Shown here one piece after another: positions 55,089-63,555 of a DNA stretch of 64,000 bases (position 1 is the first letter of the stretch; every line of letters begins with the position of its first letter). The translations under genes were made by a program, and so were the position numbers. Under the pieces are notes generated by a model. That model worked only from the letters and a program-made list of their open reading frames with translations, was not told the DNA's origin and did no database searches. Origin of the DNA: Thorsellia kenyensis (lineage in GTDB: Bacteria > Pseudomonadota > Gammaproteobacteria > Enterobacterales > Thorselliaceae); NCBI RefSeq assembly GCF_042432445.1, contig NZ_JBHLXE010000108.1, positions 186,001 to 250,000 of the forward strand, given 5' to 3'.

Positions 55089-55144
55089 AAAAGTACAGTT
55101 CTAAAAAAAGGCGCCTTAGCGCCTTTTTTTAGAACTGTACTTTT
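55089..55144. terminator. Bidirectional terminator, 26-bp perfect stem
   Basis: Bases 55089-55114 pair without mismatch with 55119-55144 around CTTA. The inner GGCGC/GCGCC followed by a T7 run works as an intrinsic terminator in both directions, between convergent ppiA and mltD. Confidence 0.93.
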
Positions 55145-55154
55145 CAAAAATAAC

Positions 55155-56387
55155 TTAAGAACTATTTTTTACATAGATAGTGACTTTTGCCCCTAATTGT
55201 AATTTCTTATCGTCTTTAATTGCATTCCAACTTCTTAAATCTTTAAGTTTAACGCCATGTTTTTGAGCAATTAAACCTAAGGAGTCTCCTTTTTTAATAG
55301 TATAGACTATTTTTGTCTCTGGACTACTTGAAGCTTTCTTAGCTGTTGCACTTTTTTTGTTAGTGGATTTTTTCTCATTACTAACTAGAGCAGTTGATTT
55401 CTCACTATTAGTAAAGCTTGCTCTCGCAATTTCACCTGATTCAATAGAAGAGATGAAGCGTTTTTCTAATGCCCTAGGTAATAAAACATAGTGTTCTCCA
55501 TTTTCTCTGGTAACCCCTTTTTTGTAACCAGCATTAAGTGTTTGTAAGCGACCTTCAGTAATACCTAGTTTGTCTGCAGCTGCGGAAAGCTCGATAGGCT
55601 GATCTATTTTAACCGGAATTAACGCATGTGATTTATCGGCTTTAGTCAAGCTTACTCCATATGCTTCGGGATTTTTGAAGATAGTTTGTAATGCGAGAAT
55701 TCTAGGAATGTACTGTTGCGTACCAGAGGGTAAACTGCTCAGTGACCAGTAGTCCGTAGGCTGACCTTTCTTTTTGTTTGCTGCAATTGCTTTCATCACT
55801 CTGCCCTCACCACTGTTATAAGCAGCTAAAGTAAGTAACCAATCACCATCAAACATCTTATTTAATTTTTCTAATAAATCGAGCGCTGCTTTAGTAGAGG
55901 CTACCACATCATGGCGTCCATCATAACGTTGATTTTGGGTTAAGCCAAAGTTTTTTCCAGTACTAGGAACAAATTGCCATAATCCAGCGGCATTTTGTGA
56001 GGAGACAACTTCAGTTTGAAAGCCACTTTCTATGACAGGAATAAGGACTAATTCCATAGGTAAGTTACGATCTTTTATCTCTTTACTTATCCAATACATG
56101 TAGGGTTCTGCACGCTTAGATACATCTTTAAAGTAACGTGTCTTTCCTTCATAAAAAGCAATTTCTTTTTGTACCCTGTCATTTTTTTCATTAGGCAGGG
56201 TCATTTCACTTGCTACGAAAGTCCAAATATCTTGTTTTTTAAATGTCTTATCGATCCAATCTAAATCCGGATTATCGGTTGTGGTTGGCGCAACAATCGT
56301 CTTAGCATTAGATTGACTTTGACAGCCAGTTAATAAGAATGTGGCGAATACAGTAGTAAATAGTAGTGTTTGTAATGTTTTTTTCAT
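55155..56387 (-). CDS. mltD: Membrane-bound lytic murein transglycosylase D
   Basis: Outer-membrane lipoprotein that cleaves peptidoglycan. The lipobox LLTGC places the lipidated cysteine at residue 22. The SLT domain carries catalytic Glu120 in IPVIESGFQ and SQNAAGLWQFVPSTGK. One clear C-terminal LysM domain (YTIKKGDSLGLIAQKHGVKL, then LRSWNAI) follows a Lys/Ser-rich linker; a degenerate LysM-like stretch lies around 270-310. 410 residues compared with 452 in E. coli. Adjacent to gloB as in E. coli. Confidence 0.93.
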   Translation of the reverse strand: MKKTLQTLLFTTVFATFLLTGCQSQSNAKTIVAPTTTDNPDLDWIDKTFKKQDIWTFVASEMTLPNEKNDRVQKEIAFYEGKTRYFKDVSKRAEPYMYWISKEIKDRNLPMELVLIPVIESGFQTEVVSSQNAAGLWQFVPSTGKNFGLTQNQRYDGRHDVVASTKAALDLLEKLNKMFDGDWLLTLAAYNSGEGRVMKAIAANKKKGQPTDYWSLSSLPSGTQQYIPRILALQTIFKNPEAYGVSLTKADKSHALIPVKIDQPIELSAAADKLGITEGRLQTLNAGYKKGVTRENGEHYVLLPRALEKRFISSIESGEIARASFTNSEKSTALVSNEKKSTNKKSATAKKASSSPETKIVYTIKKGDSLGLIAQKHGVKLKDLRSWNAIKDDKKLQLGAKVTIYVKNSS

Positions 56388-56787
56388 AGGATTAGGTCAA
56401 TTTTCTTAAAACAATGTGGTACATAATATCGCAAAAGCAAATTATAAAAAAAAAATCAATGGGGTGCTTTTAGGATAGAGCTTGTACATTTGTATAAAAT
56501 AATTTTTTTATGTATTAGAGAATACCTGTAATCATTTTTCTGTACTGCATATGTGGCATGTTTAAGTGTTTAAAGACGTTTAATTTTAGTGCTAGGTTCT
56601 TTTATTTTGTAAAAGAGAATGCACAAGGTTGATTTTTTAGAGAGATCACAAAAAAATCCCTCCATGAAAAAAAAGAAATGAAACTTTATGTTACTCCAAA
56701 TTATATAAGGAGTGAATAAAATTCATCCAAAATTTCATCTCTATAGGGTGATAATAACCACCTTTTGAGATGAGTACAAGCTTTTGA
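56388..56787. other. Intergenic region between gloB and mltD
   Basis: About 400 AT-rich bases with no coding frame I would support. Its gloB-proximal end holds an interrupted hairpin (listed separately). The mltD promoter should lie in the first 150 bases but is not obvious. Confidence 0.55.
56736..56772 (-). terminator. Interrupted hairpin after gloB
   Basis: CATCTC/GAGATG (56736-56741 with 56767-56772) encloses GGTG/CACC (56747-56750 with 56759-56762). Located just past the gloB stop; a possible weak terminator. Confidence 0.4.
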
Positions 56788-57591
56788 TTAAAAATTATCC
56801 CTTAATTTACGAATAAGGCAAAATGATTCCCGTGCATTTTTTACATCTATTTCTGGTAAATTAGGCCCCTGCATATGCTTTTTTATGATTAAAAAATAAG
56901 GGTTTATCAATTTCTCAGTTCCTAATTGTACAGGTAAACTGGGTAAATTTGCAGAATAAAGCATTTCAACATTTTTAATTGTAAATTCAATATGTTCATT
57001 TGATTTGTCAATTGAAGCAGAGAATTGTAAATTTTTTAAAGTGTATTCATGTGCTGCACACACTAATGTTTCATCAGGCAGCTGATAGAGCCTGATAAAT
57101 GATTCGAACATTTGTTCGCAAGTGCCTTCAAAAAGTTTTCCACATCCCGCACTAAAGAGTGTATCACCTGAAAATAAAAAAGGATCAAAATAGTAACACA
57201 CATGGCCCAATGTATGTCCTGGTGTTTCTATAACTTTGCACGGTAAATCAAATAAGCTGAGCACTTGATTATCTTCGACAACATGTGTTGCTCCCTTATT
57301 TAGTGTTTCACGAGGTCCATAAACAGGAATATCTGGGAATTGAGTCATGAGATCACAAATCCCATCGGTATGGTCGTAATGGTGATGGGTGAGCAAAATA
57401 CCCACTAATTGGTAATCTTGTTCTTTTATGTAGTTTAATACAGAATTACTTTCTCCAGGATCAATAACATATGTTGGATGATTTGGAAGATTAGTTTCTG
57501 TTAAAAGCCAGATGTAATTATCTTCTAAAACAGGCAAACAGGTAAGTAATAGTGAGTTATGTGTAACAGTTTTGATATTTTTGTGAGCCAT
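56788..57591 (-). CDS. gloB: Hydroxyacylglutathione hydrolase (glyoxalase II)
   Basis: GloB hydrolyses S-lactoylglutathione to lactate and glutathione, the second step of methylglyoxal detoxification. The metallo-beta-lactamase motif THHHYDH gives metal ligands His69, His71, Asp73 and His74; ETPGHTLGHVCYY and FSGDTLFSAGCGKLFEG follow. 267 residues (E. coli 251) with a slightly longer N-terminus. Neighbour of mltD, as in E. coli. Confidence 0.95.
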   Translation of the reverse strand: MAHKNIKTVTHNSLLLTCLPVLEDNYIWLLTETNLPNHPTYVIDPGESNSVLNYIKEQDYQLVGILLTHHHYDHTDGICDLMTQFPDIPVYGPRETLNKGATHVVEDNQVLSLFDLPCKVIETPGHTLGHVCYYFDPFLFSGDTLFSAGCGKLFEGTCEQMFESFIRLYQLPDETLVCAAHEYTLKNLQFSASIDKSNEHIEFTIKNVEMLYSANLPSLPVQLGTEKLINPYFLIIKKHMQGPNLPEIDVKNARESFCLIRKLRDNF

Positions 57592-57646
57592 ATATTTTAT
57601 CGTAAATAGAGAGTCGATATTTAAATTGAGCAGGTATTTAAAAGAG

Positions 57647-57686
57647 CTCTCTTAATGCCAATATATCAAATATGGCATTAAGAGAG
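57647..57686 (-). terminator. Terminator after mdh
   Basis: CTCTCTTAATGCCA (57647-57660) pairs perfectly over 14 bp with 57673-57686, loop of 12. On the minus strand it is followed by CTCTTTT. Confidence 0.75.
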
Positions 57687-57722
57687 TAAATAAAGTCAAT
57701 GAAGTACTATAGCTGATTTGGC

Positions 57723-58661
57723 TTAGTTGTTAATGAAATTTTCCCCTAAGGTAATATCAGCTTTGAGTACATCGAGCATTCCATGGAGTGCTTTTTCTTC
57801 AAAAGGACTCAAATCACCGATTGGTAAACGCGCCTCGACCCCATTTTTACCTAATTTAACAGGCTGAGCGAAGAAACGAGCAAACTCACCCTCGCCTTCG
57901 ACATAAGTGCATTCAATAACATTCTGATTGCCTTGCATTGCACTGATCAAAGAAAGACAAAAGCGTGCTGCAGCCTGACCCATTGATAGTGTAGCCGACC
58001 CGCCACCTGCTTTTGCTTCAACAACTTCAGTACCTGCATTTTGAATACGAGAGGTCAATTTTTCTATTGTTTCAGCGCTAAAGTTAGCTCCTGGAACTTG
58101 AGACAATAGAGGTAAAATAGTAACACCAGAATGTCCACCAATCACAGGGACTTCAATTGATGTAGGCGCTACATTTAAGAGTTCTGCTACAAAAGTATTT
58201 GAACGAATAATGTCGAGGGTTGTTATACCAAATAATTTATTTTTATCATAAACGCCTGCTTTTTTTAATACTTCAGCAGCGATTGCTACGGTTGTATTCA
58301 CAGGATTAGTAATGATACCAATACAAGCTTTAGGACATGTGGTTGCAACTTGCTCGATAAGATTTTTAACAATTCCCGCATTAATATTAAATAAATCGGA
58401 ACGATCCATACCCGGTTTACGGGCAACACCTGCAGAAATAAGGACAATGTCAGCTCCCTCAAGCGCTGGTTTTGCGTCTTCACCTGAGAAACCTTTGATA
58501 TTTACTGCGGTTGGAATATGGCTTAAATCAACAGCAACGCCCGGGGTAACAGGTGCAATGTCATATAAAGCTAAATCCGAACCTGCAGGTAATTGAGTTT
58601 TAAGTAAGAGGGCTAATGCTTGTCCGATTCCGCCAGCGGCGCCAAGAACTGCAACTTTCAT
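57723..58661 (-). CDS. mdh: Malate dehydrogenase
   Basis: Mdh interconverts malate and oxaloacetate with NAD(H), in the TCA cycle and in reductive fermentation. MKVAVLGAAGGIGQALALLL is the Rossmann loop; substrate-binding ARKPGMDR and the catalytic His in VIGGHSGVT are present. 312 residues, exactly the E. coli length. AAGGGAG precedes the ATG. Single-gene unit, divergent from rpsT. Confidence 0.98.
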   Translation of the reverse strand: MKVAVLGAAGGIGQALALLLKTQLPAGSDLALYDIAPVTPGVAVDLSHIPTAVNIKGFSGEDAKPALEGADIVLISAGVARKPGMDRSDLFNINAGIVKNLIEQVATTCPKACIGIITNPVNTTVAIAAEVLKKAGVYDKNKLFGITTLDIIRSNTFVAELLNVAPTSIEVPVIGGHSGVTILPLLSQVPGANFSAETIEKLTSRIQNAGTEVVEAKAGGGSATLSMGQAAARFCLSLISAMQGNQNVIECTYVEGEGEFARFFAQPVKLGKNGVEARLPIGDLSPFEEKALHGMLDVLKADITLGENFINN

Positions 58662-59027
58662 TGGATGACTCCCTTTATAAAATTATGGTATAATGAATTT
58701 AAACATGTATCACTTGGATAATATGCCCATATACATTACACTTTTCTTGCTTTTTTGAATAGTACAGAGATCGCATTTTTTGCCTTTTTGTAAAAGTTCA
58801 GCAGAATTTATAAAATATGTAGCAACTATTTTGGTTAAATAGTAAAATGGGATTGACAATTATGTTTAAAAGCGCTATTTTCTCTCCCCTTTAAAACATT
58901 GCTCTTTTGTGTAACTGAGAAATCGTGTTTTTAACCTCTAAATTTTGGCATTATTATGTGGTTTTCCATATGTTATGTGGTAACCAGCTTTTTTCTAACT
59001 ACTTTTAAAGAAATTCAGGAGTTTACC
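58662..59027. other. Divergent region mdh/rpsT with the rpsT leader
   Basis: No gene is present besides the leader. The frame open from 58956 into rpsT is untranslated leader. The rpsT promoter is described separately; an mdh promoter was not clear. Confidence 0.6.
58853..58881 (+). promoter_or_regulatory. rpsT promoter
   Basis: TTGACA (58853-58858), 17-base spacer, TATTTT (58876-58881). The predicted leader is about 140 bases. Confidence 0.7.
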
Positions 59028-59291
59028 TTGGCTAACATTAAATCAGCTAAGAAGCGTGCGATTCAATCTGAAAAACGCCGCCAACACAATGCAAGTCGTC
59101 GTTCAATGATGCGTACATATATTAAAAAAGTATACGCAGCAATCGAAGCTCAAAATAAAGATGAAGCAGTAGCAGCTTTCGCTGTTATGCAGCCTATCTT
59201 AGATAGACAAGCAGCACGTGGTTTAATCCATAAAAACAAAGCAGCACGTCATAAGGCGAACCTAGCTAAACATATCGCAGCAATGGCATAA
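59028..59291 (+). CDS. rpsT: 30S ribosomal protein S20, TTG start
   Basis: S20 binds the 5' and 3' minor domains of 16S rRNA. I read the TTG at 59028 as the start, giving MANIKSAKKRAIQSEKRRQH and 87 residues, the E. coli length; AGGAG lies six bases upstream. E. coli rpsT also starts with UUG, which is part of its autogenous control. The longer open frame from 58956 adds a hydrophobic stretch foreign to S20. Confidence 0.95.
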   Translation: MANIKSAKKRAIQSEKRRQHNASRRSMMRTYIKKVYAAIEAQNKDEAVAAFAVMQPILDRQAARGLIHKNKAARHKANLAKHIAAMA

Positions 59292-59312
59292 TTGTTTTTT
59301 ATTAATATTAAG

Positions 59313-59336
59313 AATCCCACACAGTGGGATTTTTTT
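59313..59336 (+). terminator. rpsT terminator
   Basis: AATCCCAC (59313-59320) pairs with GTGGGATT (59324-59331) around ACA and ends in a T7 run. Confidence 0.88.
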
Positions 59337-59370
59337 AGCCCTATATTTTCTCTTATTTGTGATAATATTC

Positions 59371-59472
59371 TCCAAATCCAAATCCAAATCCAAATCCAAA
59401 TCCAAATCCAAATCCAAATCCAAATCCAAATCCAAATCCAAATCCAAATCCAAATCCAAATCCACATCCAAA
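59371..59472. repeat. TCCAAA hexanucleotide tandem array
   Basis: Fifteen perfect TCCAAA units (59371-59460), then TCCACA and a last TCCAAA: 17 units, 102 bases. It lies between the rpsT terminator and the pflB control region, 177 bases before the pflB ATG. All three frames stay open on both strands (for example Ile-Gln or Asp-Leu repeats), so the ORFs across it are artefacts of the repeat. It is a probable variable-number repeat. Confidence 0.95.
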
Positions 59473-59557
59473 TTTGAATAATTCTTCTCTGCCTTTATCT
59501 ATGCTAGTGATCTTCATTCGTCAAATTAAGTAAATCCGATCTCCATTCAGTATTAAT

Positions 59558-59571
59558 ATGATCTAGGTCAA
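59558..59571. promoter_or_regulatory. Candidate FNR site of pflB
   Basis: ATGAT-CTAG-GTCAA matches the FNR consensus TTGAT-N4-ATCAA with one mismatch in each half. Its centre (59564.5) is 41.5 bases before a start near 59606, predicted from a TACTCT -10 box at 59594-59599. That is the classic activating position, and pflB is an FNR target in E. coli. Confidence 0.6.
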
Positions 59572-59582
59572 ATGGTTTGACC
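59566..59582. repeat. Perfect inverted repeat overlapping the FNR site
   Basis: GGTCAAA and TTTGACC flank TGG. The left arm overlaps the right half of the FNR-like site; the repeat could be a second operator. Confidence 0.5.
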
Positions 59583-59648
59583 ATTGAGGTTGTTACTCTG
59601 ATGTCAGCCAATGAGGGCTTTTTCTAAAGATTAATTAGGAGAAAAGTT

Positions 59649-61940
59649 ATGACTGAACGTATCAATATCCAGGATTATCAACAAAATGCATGGAGAGGCT
59701 TTACTGTTGGAGAATGGCAAAACCATGTTGATGTGCGAGAGTTTATCCATCTTAATTATACCCCGTATGAGGGGGATGAAGCTTTTCTAGAGGGGGCAAC
59801 CTCGAATACTACGATTCTTTGGGAAAAGGTCTCGGAGGGTATCAAAGAAGAAAATCGTACCCATGCTCCTTTAGATTTTGACACTGAGATTGTGTCCACT
59901 ATTACGTCTCATAAAGCAGGTTATATTGATAAGTCTCTTGAAAAAATTGTTGGATTACAAACAGATGCACCGCTAAAAAGAGCTATTATGCCTTTTGGCG
60001 GTGTCAACATGATTGAGAGTTCTTTTAAAGCGTATGGTAAAGAGCTTAAACCTGAATTAAAACATATTTTTACAGAGTATCGTAAAACCCACAATCAAGG
60101 TGTATTCGATGTCTATACTCAGGATATTTTAAGATGTCGTAAATCTGGTGTACTTACAGGCTTACCCGATGCCTATGGTCGGGGTCGCATAATTGGCGAC
60201 TATCGACGAATCGCATTATATGGCGTAGATTACTTAATGAAGGATAAGATAGATCAATTTAACTCTCTTCAGACTATGCTTGAAGAGGGAAAAAACTTAC
60301 AAATGACCATTCAATTAAGAGAAGAGATAGCCGAGCAACATAGAGCCTTAGCTAAAATGAAAGAGATGGCTCAACAGTATGGGTTTGATATATCTAAACC
60401 TGCAAATAATGCGCAAGAAGCAGTTCAATGGACTTATTTTGGTTATCTTGCTGCGGTTAAATCTCAAAATGGTGCAGCGATGTCATTTGGTCGAGTATCT
60501 ACCTTCCTAGATATTTATTTTGAGCGCGATTTGAAAGAAGGAAAACTTACTGAACGCGATGCTCAAGAACTTGTCGATCACTTAGTGATGAAATTAAGAA
60601 TGGTTCGCTTTTTAAGGACACCAGAATATGACGAACTTTTCTCTGGCGATCCTATCTGGGCTACTGAATCTCTAGCTGGAATGGGATTAGATGGACGCAC
60701 AATGGTTACCAAAACGACTTATCGCTTTTTGAATACGCTGTATACGATGGGTCCTTCACCAGAGCCCAATATGACTATATTGTGGTCCGAAAAACTGCCC
60801 ATAACATTCAAAAAATATGCCTCAAAGGTCTCTATTGATACTTCATCATTACAATATGAAAATGATGATTTAATGAGACCAGATTTTAATAGCGATGATT
60901 ATGCAATTGCATGCTGTGTAAGCCCTATGGTGATTGGTAAGCATATGCAATTTTTTGGTGCCCGCGCAAATTTAGCTAAAACGTTACTCTACGCAATTAA
61001 TGGTGGAGTGGATGAAAAATTAAAAATTCAGGTGGGTCCAAAAACTGAAAAAATCACTGCTGAGTATTTAGATTATGAAGACGTCATGTCTAGATTAGAC
61101 GGTTTTATGGATTGGCTAGCTAAACAATATGTTACAGCATTAAATACTATTCATTTCATGCATGATAAATATAGCTATGAAGCTGCCCTTATGGCATTGC
61201 ATGACAGAGATGTCAGAAGGACAATGGCCTGCGGTATTGCAGGATTGTCTGTTGCGGCGGACTCCTTATCAGCTATAAAATATGCAAAAGTAAAACCTAT
61301 ACGTGATGAGGATGGTATTGCTATTGATTTTGAAATTGAAGGTGAATTCCCTCAATTCGGTAATAATGATAAGCGAGTCGATGAAATCGCATGTGATCTT
61401 GTTGAACGATTTATGAAAAAAATTCAACGCCTTAAAACGTATCGTGATGCAATACCTACTCAATCAGTTTTGACTATTACCTCTAATGTAGTTTACGGTA
61501 AAAAAACAGGTAATACACCCGATGGAAGAAAAGCAGGTGCACCTTTTGGACCTGGCGCTAATCCTATGCATGGTAGGGACAATAAAGGAGCTATTGCCTC
61601 TTTAACTTCGGTATCAAAACTCCCCTTTGCTTATGCAAAAGATGGCATTTCTTACACATTTTCGATTGTTCCTAATGCATTAGGCAAAACAGAAGAGGAT
61701 CGAAAAACTAATTTAGCTGGTATGATGGATGGTTATTTTCATCATTCTGCCTCTATTGAGGGCGGTCAGCATCTTAATGTAAATGTATTAAACAGAGATA
61801 TGTTGGTTGAGGCGATGAATGATCCTGAACTTTATCCACAATTAACTATTCGAGTGTCCGGTTATGCAGTAAGATTTAATTCATTAACAAGAGAGCAGCA
61901 GCAAGATGTGATTACTCGTACTTTTACAAGTTCAATGTAG
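59649..61940 (+). CDS. pflB: Formate C-acetyltransferase (pyruvate formate-lyase)
   Basis: PflB splits pyruvate and CoA into acetyl-CoA and formate under anaerobiosis, using a glycyl radical. Catalytic Cys422-Cys423 lie in IACCVSPM; the radical is on Gly738 in RVSGYAVRF. 763 residues (E. coli 760, Cys418/419 and Gly734). TTAGGAG precedes the ATG. The formate channel gene focA, upstream in E. coli, is absent. pflA follows and ackA lies nearby, completing the route from pyruvate to acetate and ATP. Confidence 0.98.
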   Translation: MTERINIQDYQQNAWRGFTVGEWQNHVDVREFIHLNYTPYEGDEAFLEGATSNTTILWEKVSEGIKEENRTHAPLDFDTEIVSTITSHKAGYIDKSLEKIVGLQTDAPLKRAIMPFGGVNMIESSFKAYGKELKPELKHIFTEYRKTHNQGVFDVYTQDILRCRKSGVLTGLPDAYGRGRIIGDYRRIALYGVDYLMKDKIDQFNSLQTMLEEGKNLQMTIQLREEIAEQHRALAKMKEMAQQYGFDISKPANNAQEAVQWTYFGYLAAVKSQNGAAMSFGRVSTFLDIYFERDLKEGKLTERDAQELVDHLVMKLRMVRFLRTPEYDELFSGDPIWATESLAGMGLDGRTMVTKTTYRFLNTLYTMGPSPEPNMTILWSEKLPITFKKYASKVSIDTSSLQYENDDLMRPDFNSDDYAIACCVSPMVIGKHMQFFGARANLAKTLLYAINGGVDEKLKIQVGPKTEKITAEYLDYEDVMSRLDGFMDWLAKQYVTALNTIHFMHDKYSYEAALMALHDRDVRRTMACGIAGLSVAADSLSAIKYAKVKPIRDEDGIAIDFEIEGEFPQFGNNDKRVDEIACDLVERFMKKIQRLKTYRDAIPTQSVLTITSNVVYGKKTGNTPDGRKAGAPFGPGANPMHGRDNKGAIASLTSVSKLPFAYAKDGISYTFSIVPNALGKTEEDRKTNLAGMMDGYFHHSASIEGGQHLNVNVLNRDMLVEAMNDPELYPQLTIRVSGYAVRFNSLTREQQQDVITRTFTSSM

Positions 61941-61966
61941 TCTATATCTCATTTGACAAATAGTTA

Positions 61967-62013
61967 AGTTACCTTTCATCTGAGCTTACCGGAAAAGTGG
62001 TTGAAAGGTAACT
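61967..62013 (+). other. 12-bp stem between pflB and pflA
   Basis: AGTTACCTTTCA (61967-61978) pairs perfectly with TGAAAGGTAACT (62002-62013) over a 23-base loop. There is no T run, so partial termination or mRNA stabilisation is more likely than full termination. Confidence 0.55.
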
Positions 62014-62074
62014 AGTTGAAAGGCTATCAAATAATCTAACTAACCGTTTATAAACCTCATTTAAGGAGGTCACA

Positions 62075-62815
62075 ATGTCTAGTTTAGGTCGTATCCATTC
62101 CATTGAAACCTGCGGCACAGTCGATGGCCCAGGTATACGCTATATCGTTTTTTTTCAAGGTTGTTTAATGCGTTGCATGTATTGTCATAATCGTGATACA
62201 TGGGATCTTCAGGGTGGCAGAGAGATAACTGTGGAAGAGTTGATGGGAGAGCTCATTTCTTATAAGCACTACATGGATGTTTCTGGAGGTGGGGTGACTG
62301 CCACTGGTGGGGAAGCTGTGCTGCAGGCCTCTTTTGTACGAGATTGGTTTTTGGAATGCAAAAAAAAGGATATTCATACCTGTTTGGATACCAATGGATT
62401 TGTAAGACATTATGACGAAACAATAGATGAGTTGATTTCTCTTACTGATTTAGTGATGTTAGATATAAAACAGATGAATGATGAAGTTCACCAACAATTA
62501 GTGGGAGTGTCAAATAAAAGAACACTTCAGTTTGCAAATTACTTAGCCAAAAGAAATAAAAAAACGTGGATACGTTACGTTGTAGTCCCTGGGTTCACGG
62601 ATGATGACGATTCGGCACATCGATTAGGACGATTTGTCTCAACTCTTTATAACATAGAAAAAATTGAGATTTTACCTTACCATGAATTAGGTAAACATAA
62701 ATGGACGACTCTTAAAGAAAAATATCCACTTGAAGGAGTCACTCCACCACCTAAAGAGACGTTAGCCCGTTTACAGGATATTATCGAGGGATATGGCGTT
62801 CCAGCTGTTTACTAG
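62075..62815 (+). CDS. pflA: Pyruvate formate-lyase activating enzyme
   Basis: Radical-SAM enzyme that installs the glycyl radical on PflB. The cluster cysteines are Cys30, Cys34 and Cys37 in FFQGCLMRCMYCHNRDTW; GGVTATGGEA is the SAM-binding GGE region. 246 residues, the E. coli length. AAGGAGG precedes the ATG. Same-strand position behind pflB as in E. coli. Confidence 0.98.
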   Translation: MSSLGRIHSIETCGTVDGPGIRYIVFFQGCLMRCMYCHNRDTWDLQGGREITVEELMGELISYKHYMDVSGGGVTATGGEAVLQASFVRDWFLECKKKDIHTCLDTNGFVRHYDETIDELISLTDLVMLDIKQMNDEVHQQLVGVSNKRTLQFANYLAKRNKKTWIRYVVVPGFTDDDDSAHRLGRFVSTLYNIEKIEILPYHELGKHKWTTLKEKYPLEGVTPPPKETLARLQDIIEGYGVPAVY

Positions 62816-62896
62816 CAGAACAGTAAAATAACCGTATAGCGTACTCATAGTAGAAGAGATAGCTAACATCCTTATTTAATCGCCAGTACCCAGTAC

Positions 62897-63361
62897 TTAC
62901 AAACTTTCGATAAATTCTTCATCTAATGTCTCAAAAGCCAATTTTAAAATGTTGGCAAATTCTAAATAGGACGGTGTACTTGATAGAGCGGGAGGATTTT
63001 GACCTGACTCGTTCAGTTTTTGATGAATTTCCTTGAGCCATTCGTTGAGCGATGTTGGTATAGGGGATGATGCCCTTTTACCTAACCAATAGAGGCACTG
63101 AATGGGAATTGATAATGCAAACGTGGCTGCAGTCGTTGCAATCGCTAAATTTGCATTGAGCATTAAAGCCCAACAAATTGAAAAAACGGCCAAAGGCGGC
63201 ATGCCTCTAATAGCAAAGCCCGTTATCTTGATAACATGATATTCTTTAAAAATAAGAGATAACAGTTTTATACGAGGAAAGGTTTTTCTGTAGTTTTGCC
63301 CCTGTCTGAGTAACGCCCAGAATGAATCTTTAGGAGGGCGAGGAGGAATCTGTATCGACAT
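62897..63361 (-). CDS. yfbV: UPF0208 membrane protein YfbV (DUF412)
   Basis: Small inner-membrane protein with two central hydrophobic segments. WALLRQGQNYRKTFP, VIKITGFAIRGMPPLAVF and YWLGKRASSPIP match E. coli YfbV, which is implicated in separating the Ter macrodomain from the rest of the chromosome. I start at MSIQIPPRPPKDSF (154 residues; E. coli 151) rather than the 186-codon frame, whose extra N-terminus is hydrophobic and not conserved. Divergent from ackA, as in E. coli. Confidence 0.9.
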   Translation of the reverse strand: MSIQIPPRPPKDSFWALLRQGQNYRKTFPRIKLLSLIFKEYHVIKITGFAIRGMPPLAVFSICWALMLNANLAIATTAATFALSIPIQCLYWLGKRASSPIPTSLNEWLKEIHQKLNESGQNPPALSSTPSYLEFANILKLAFETLDEEFIESL

Positions 63362-63555
63362 TTTAATAGATATACCTAAGTTAGATGAATGAGTCATTGT
63401 TATTTTTAAAAATATTATCATGTAGGCAAGTAAAGATACAAATGATATTTTCCCCAATATAATTCACAATATTGTATAATTAATCTGCCAGGTACGATTC
63501 GTATCTATTGTTATTTTAAAACCATCTACTTTTCACTCTTTGCTAGGAAAATTTT

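Noticed and set aside
59371..59472. CRISPR array
   Set aside because: The units are six bases and contiguous, with no spacers and no cas genes in the window.
59249..59477. ORFs with Trp-Ile, Asp-Leu or Ile-Gln repeats
   Set aside because: They are read-throughs of the TCCAAA array, open in every frame because the repeat contains no stop codon; no start signal or conserved sequence.
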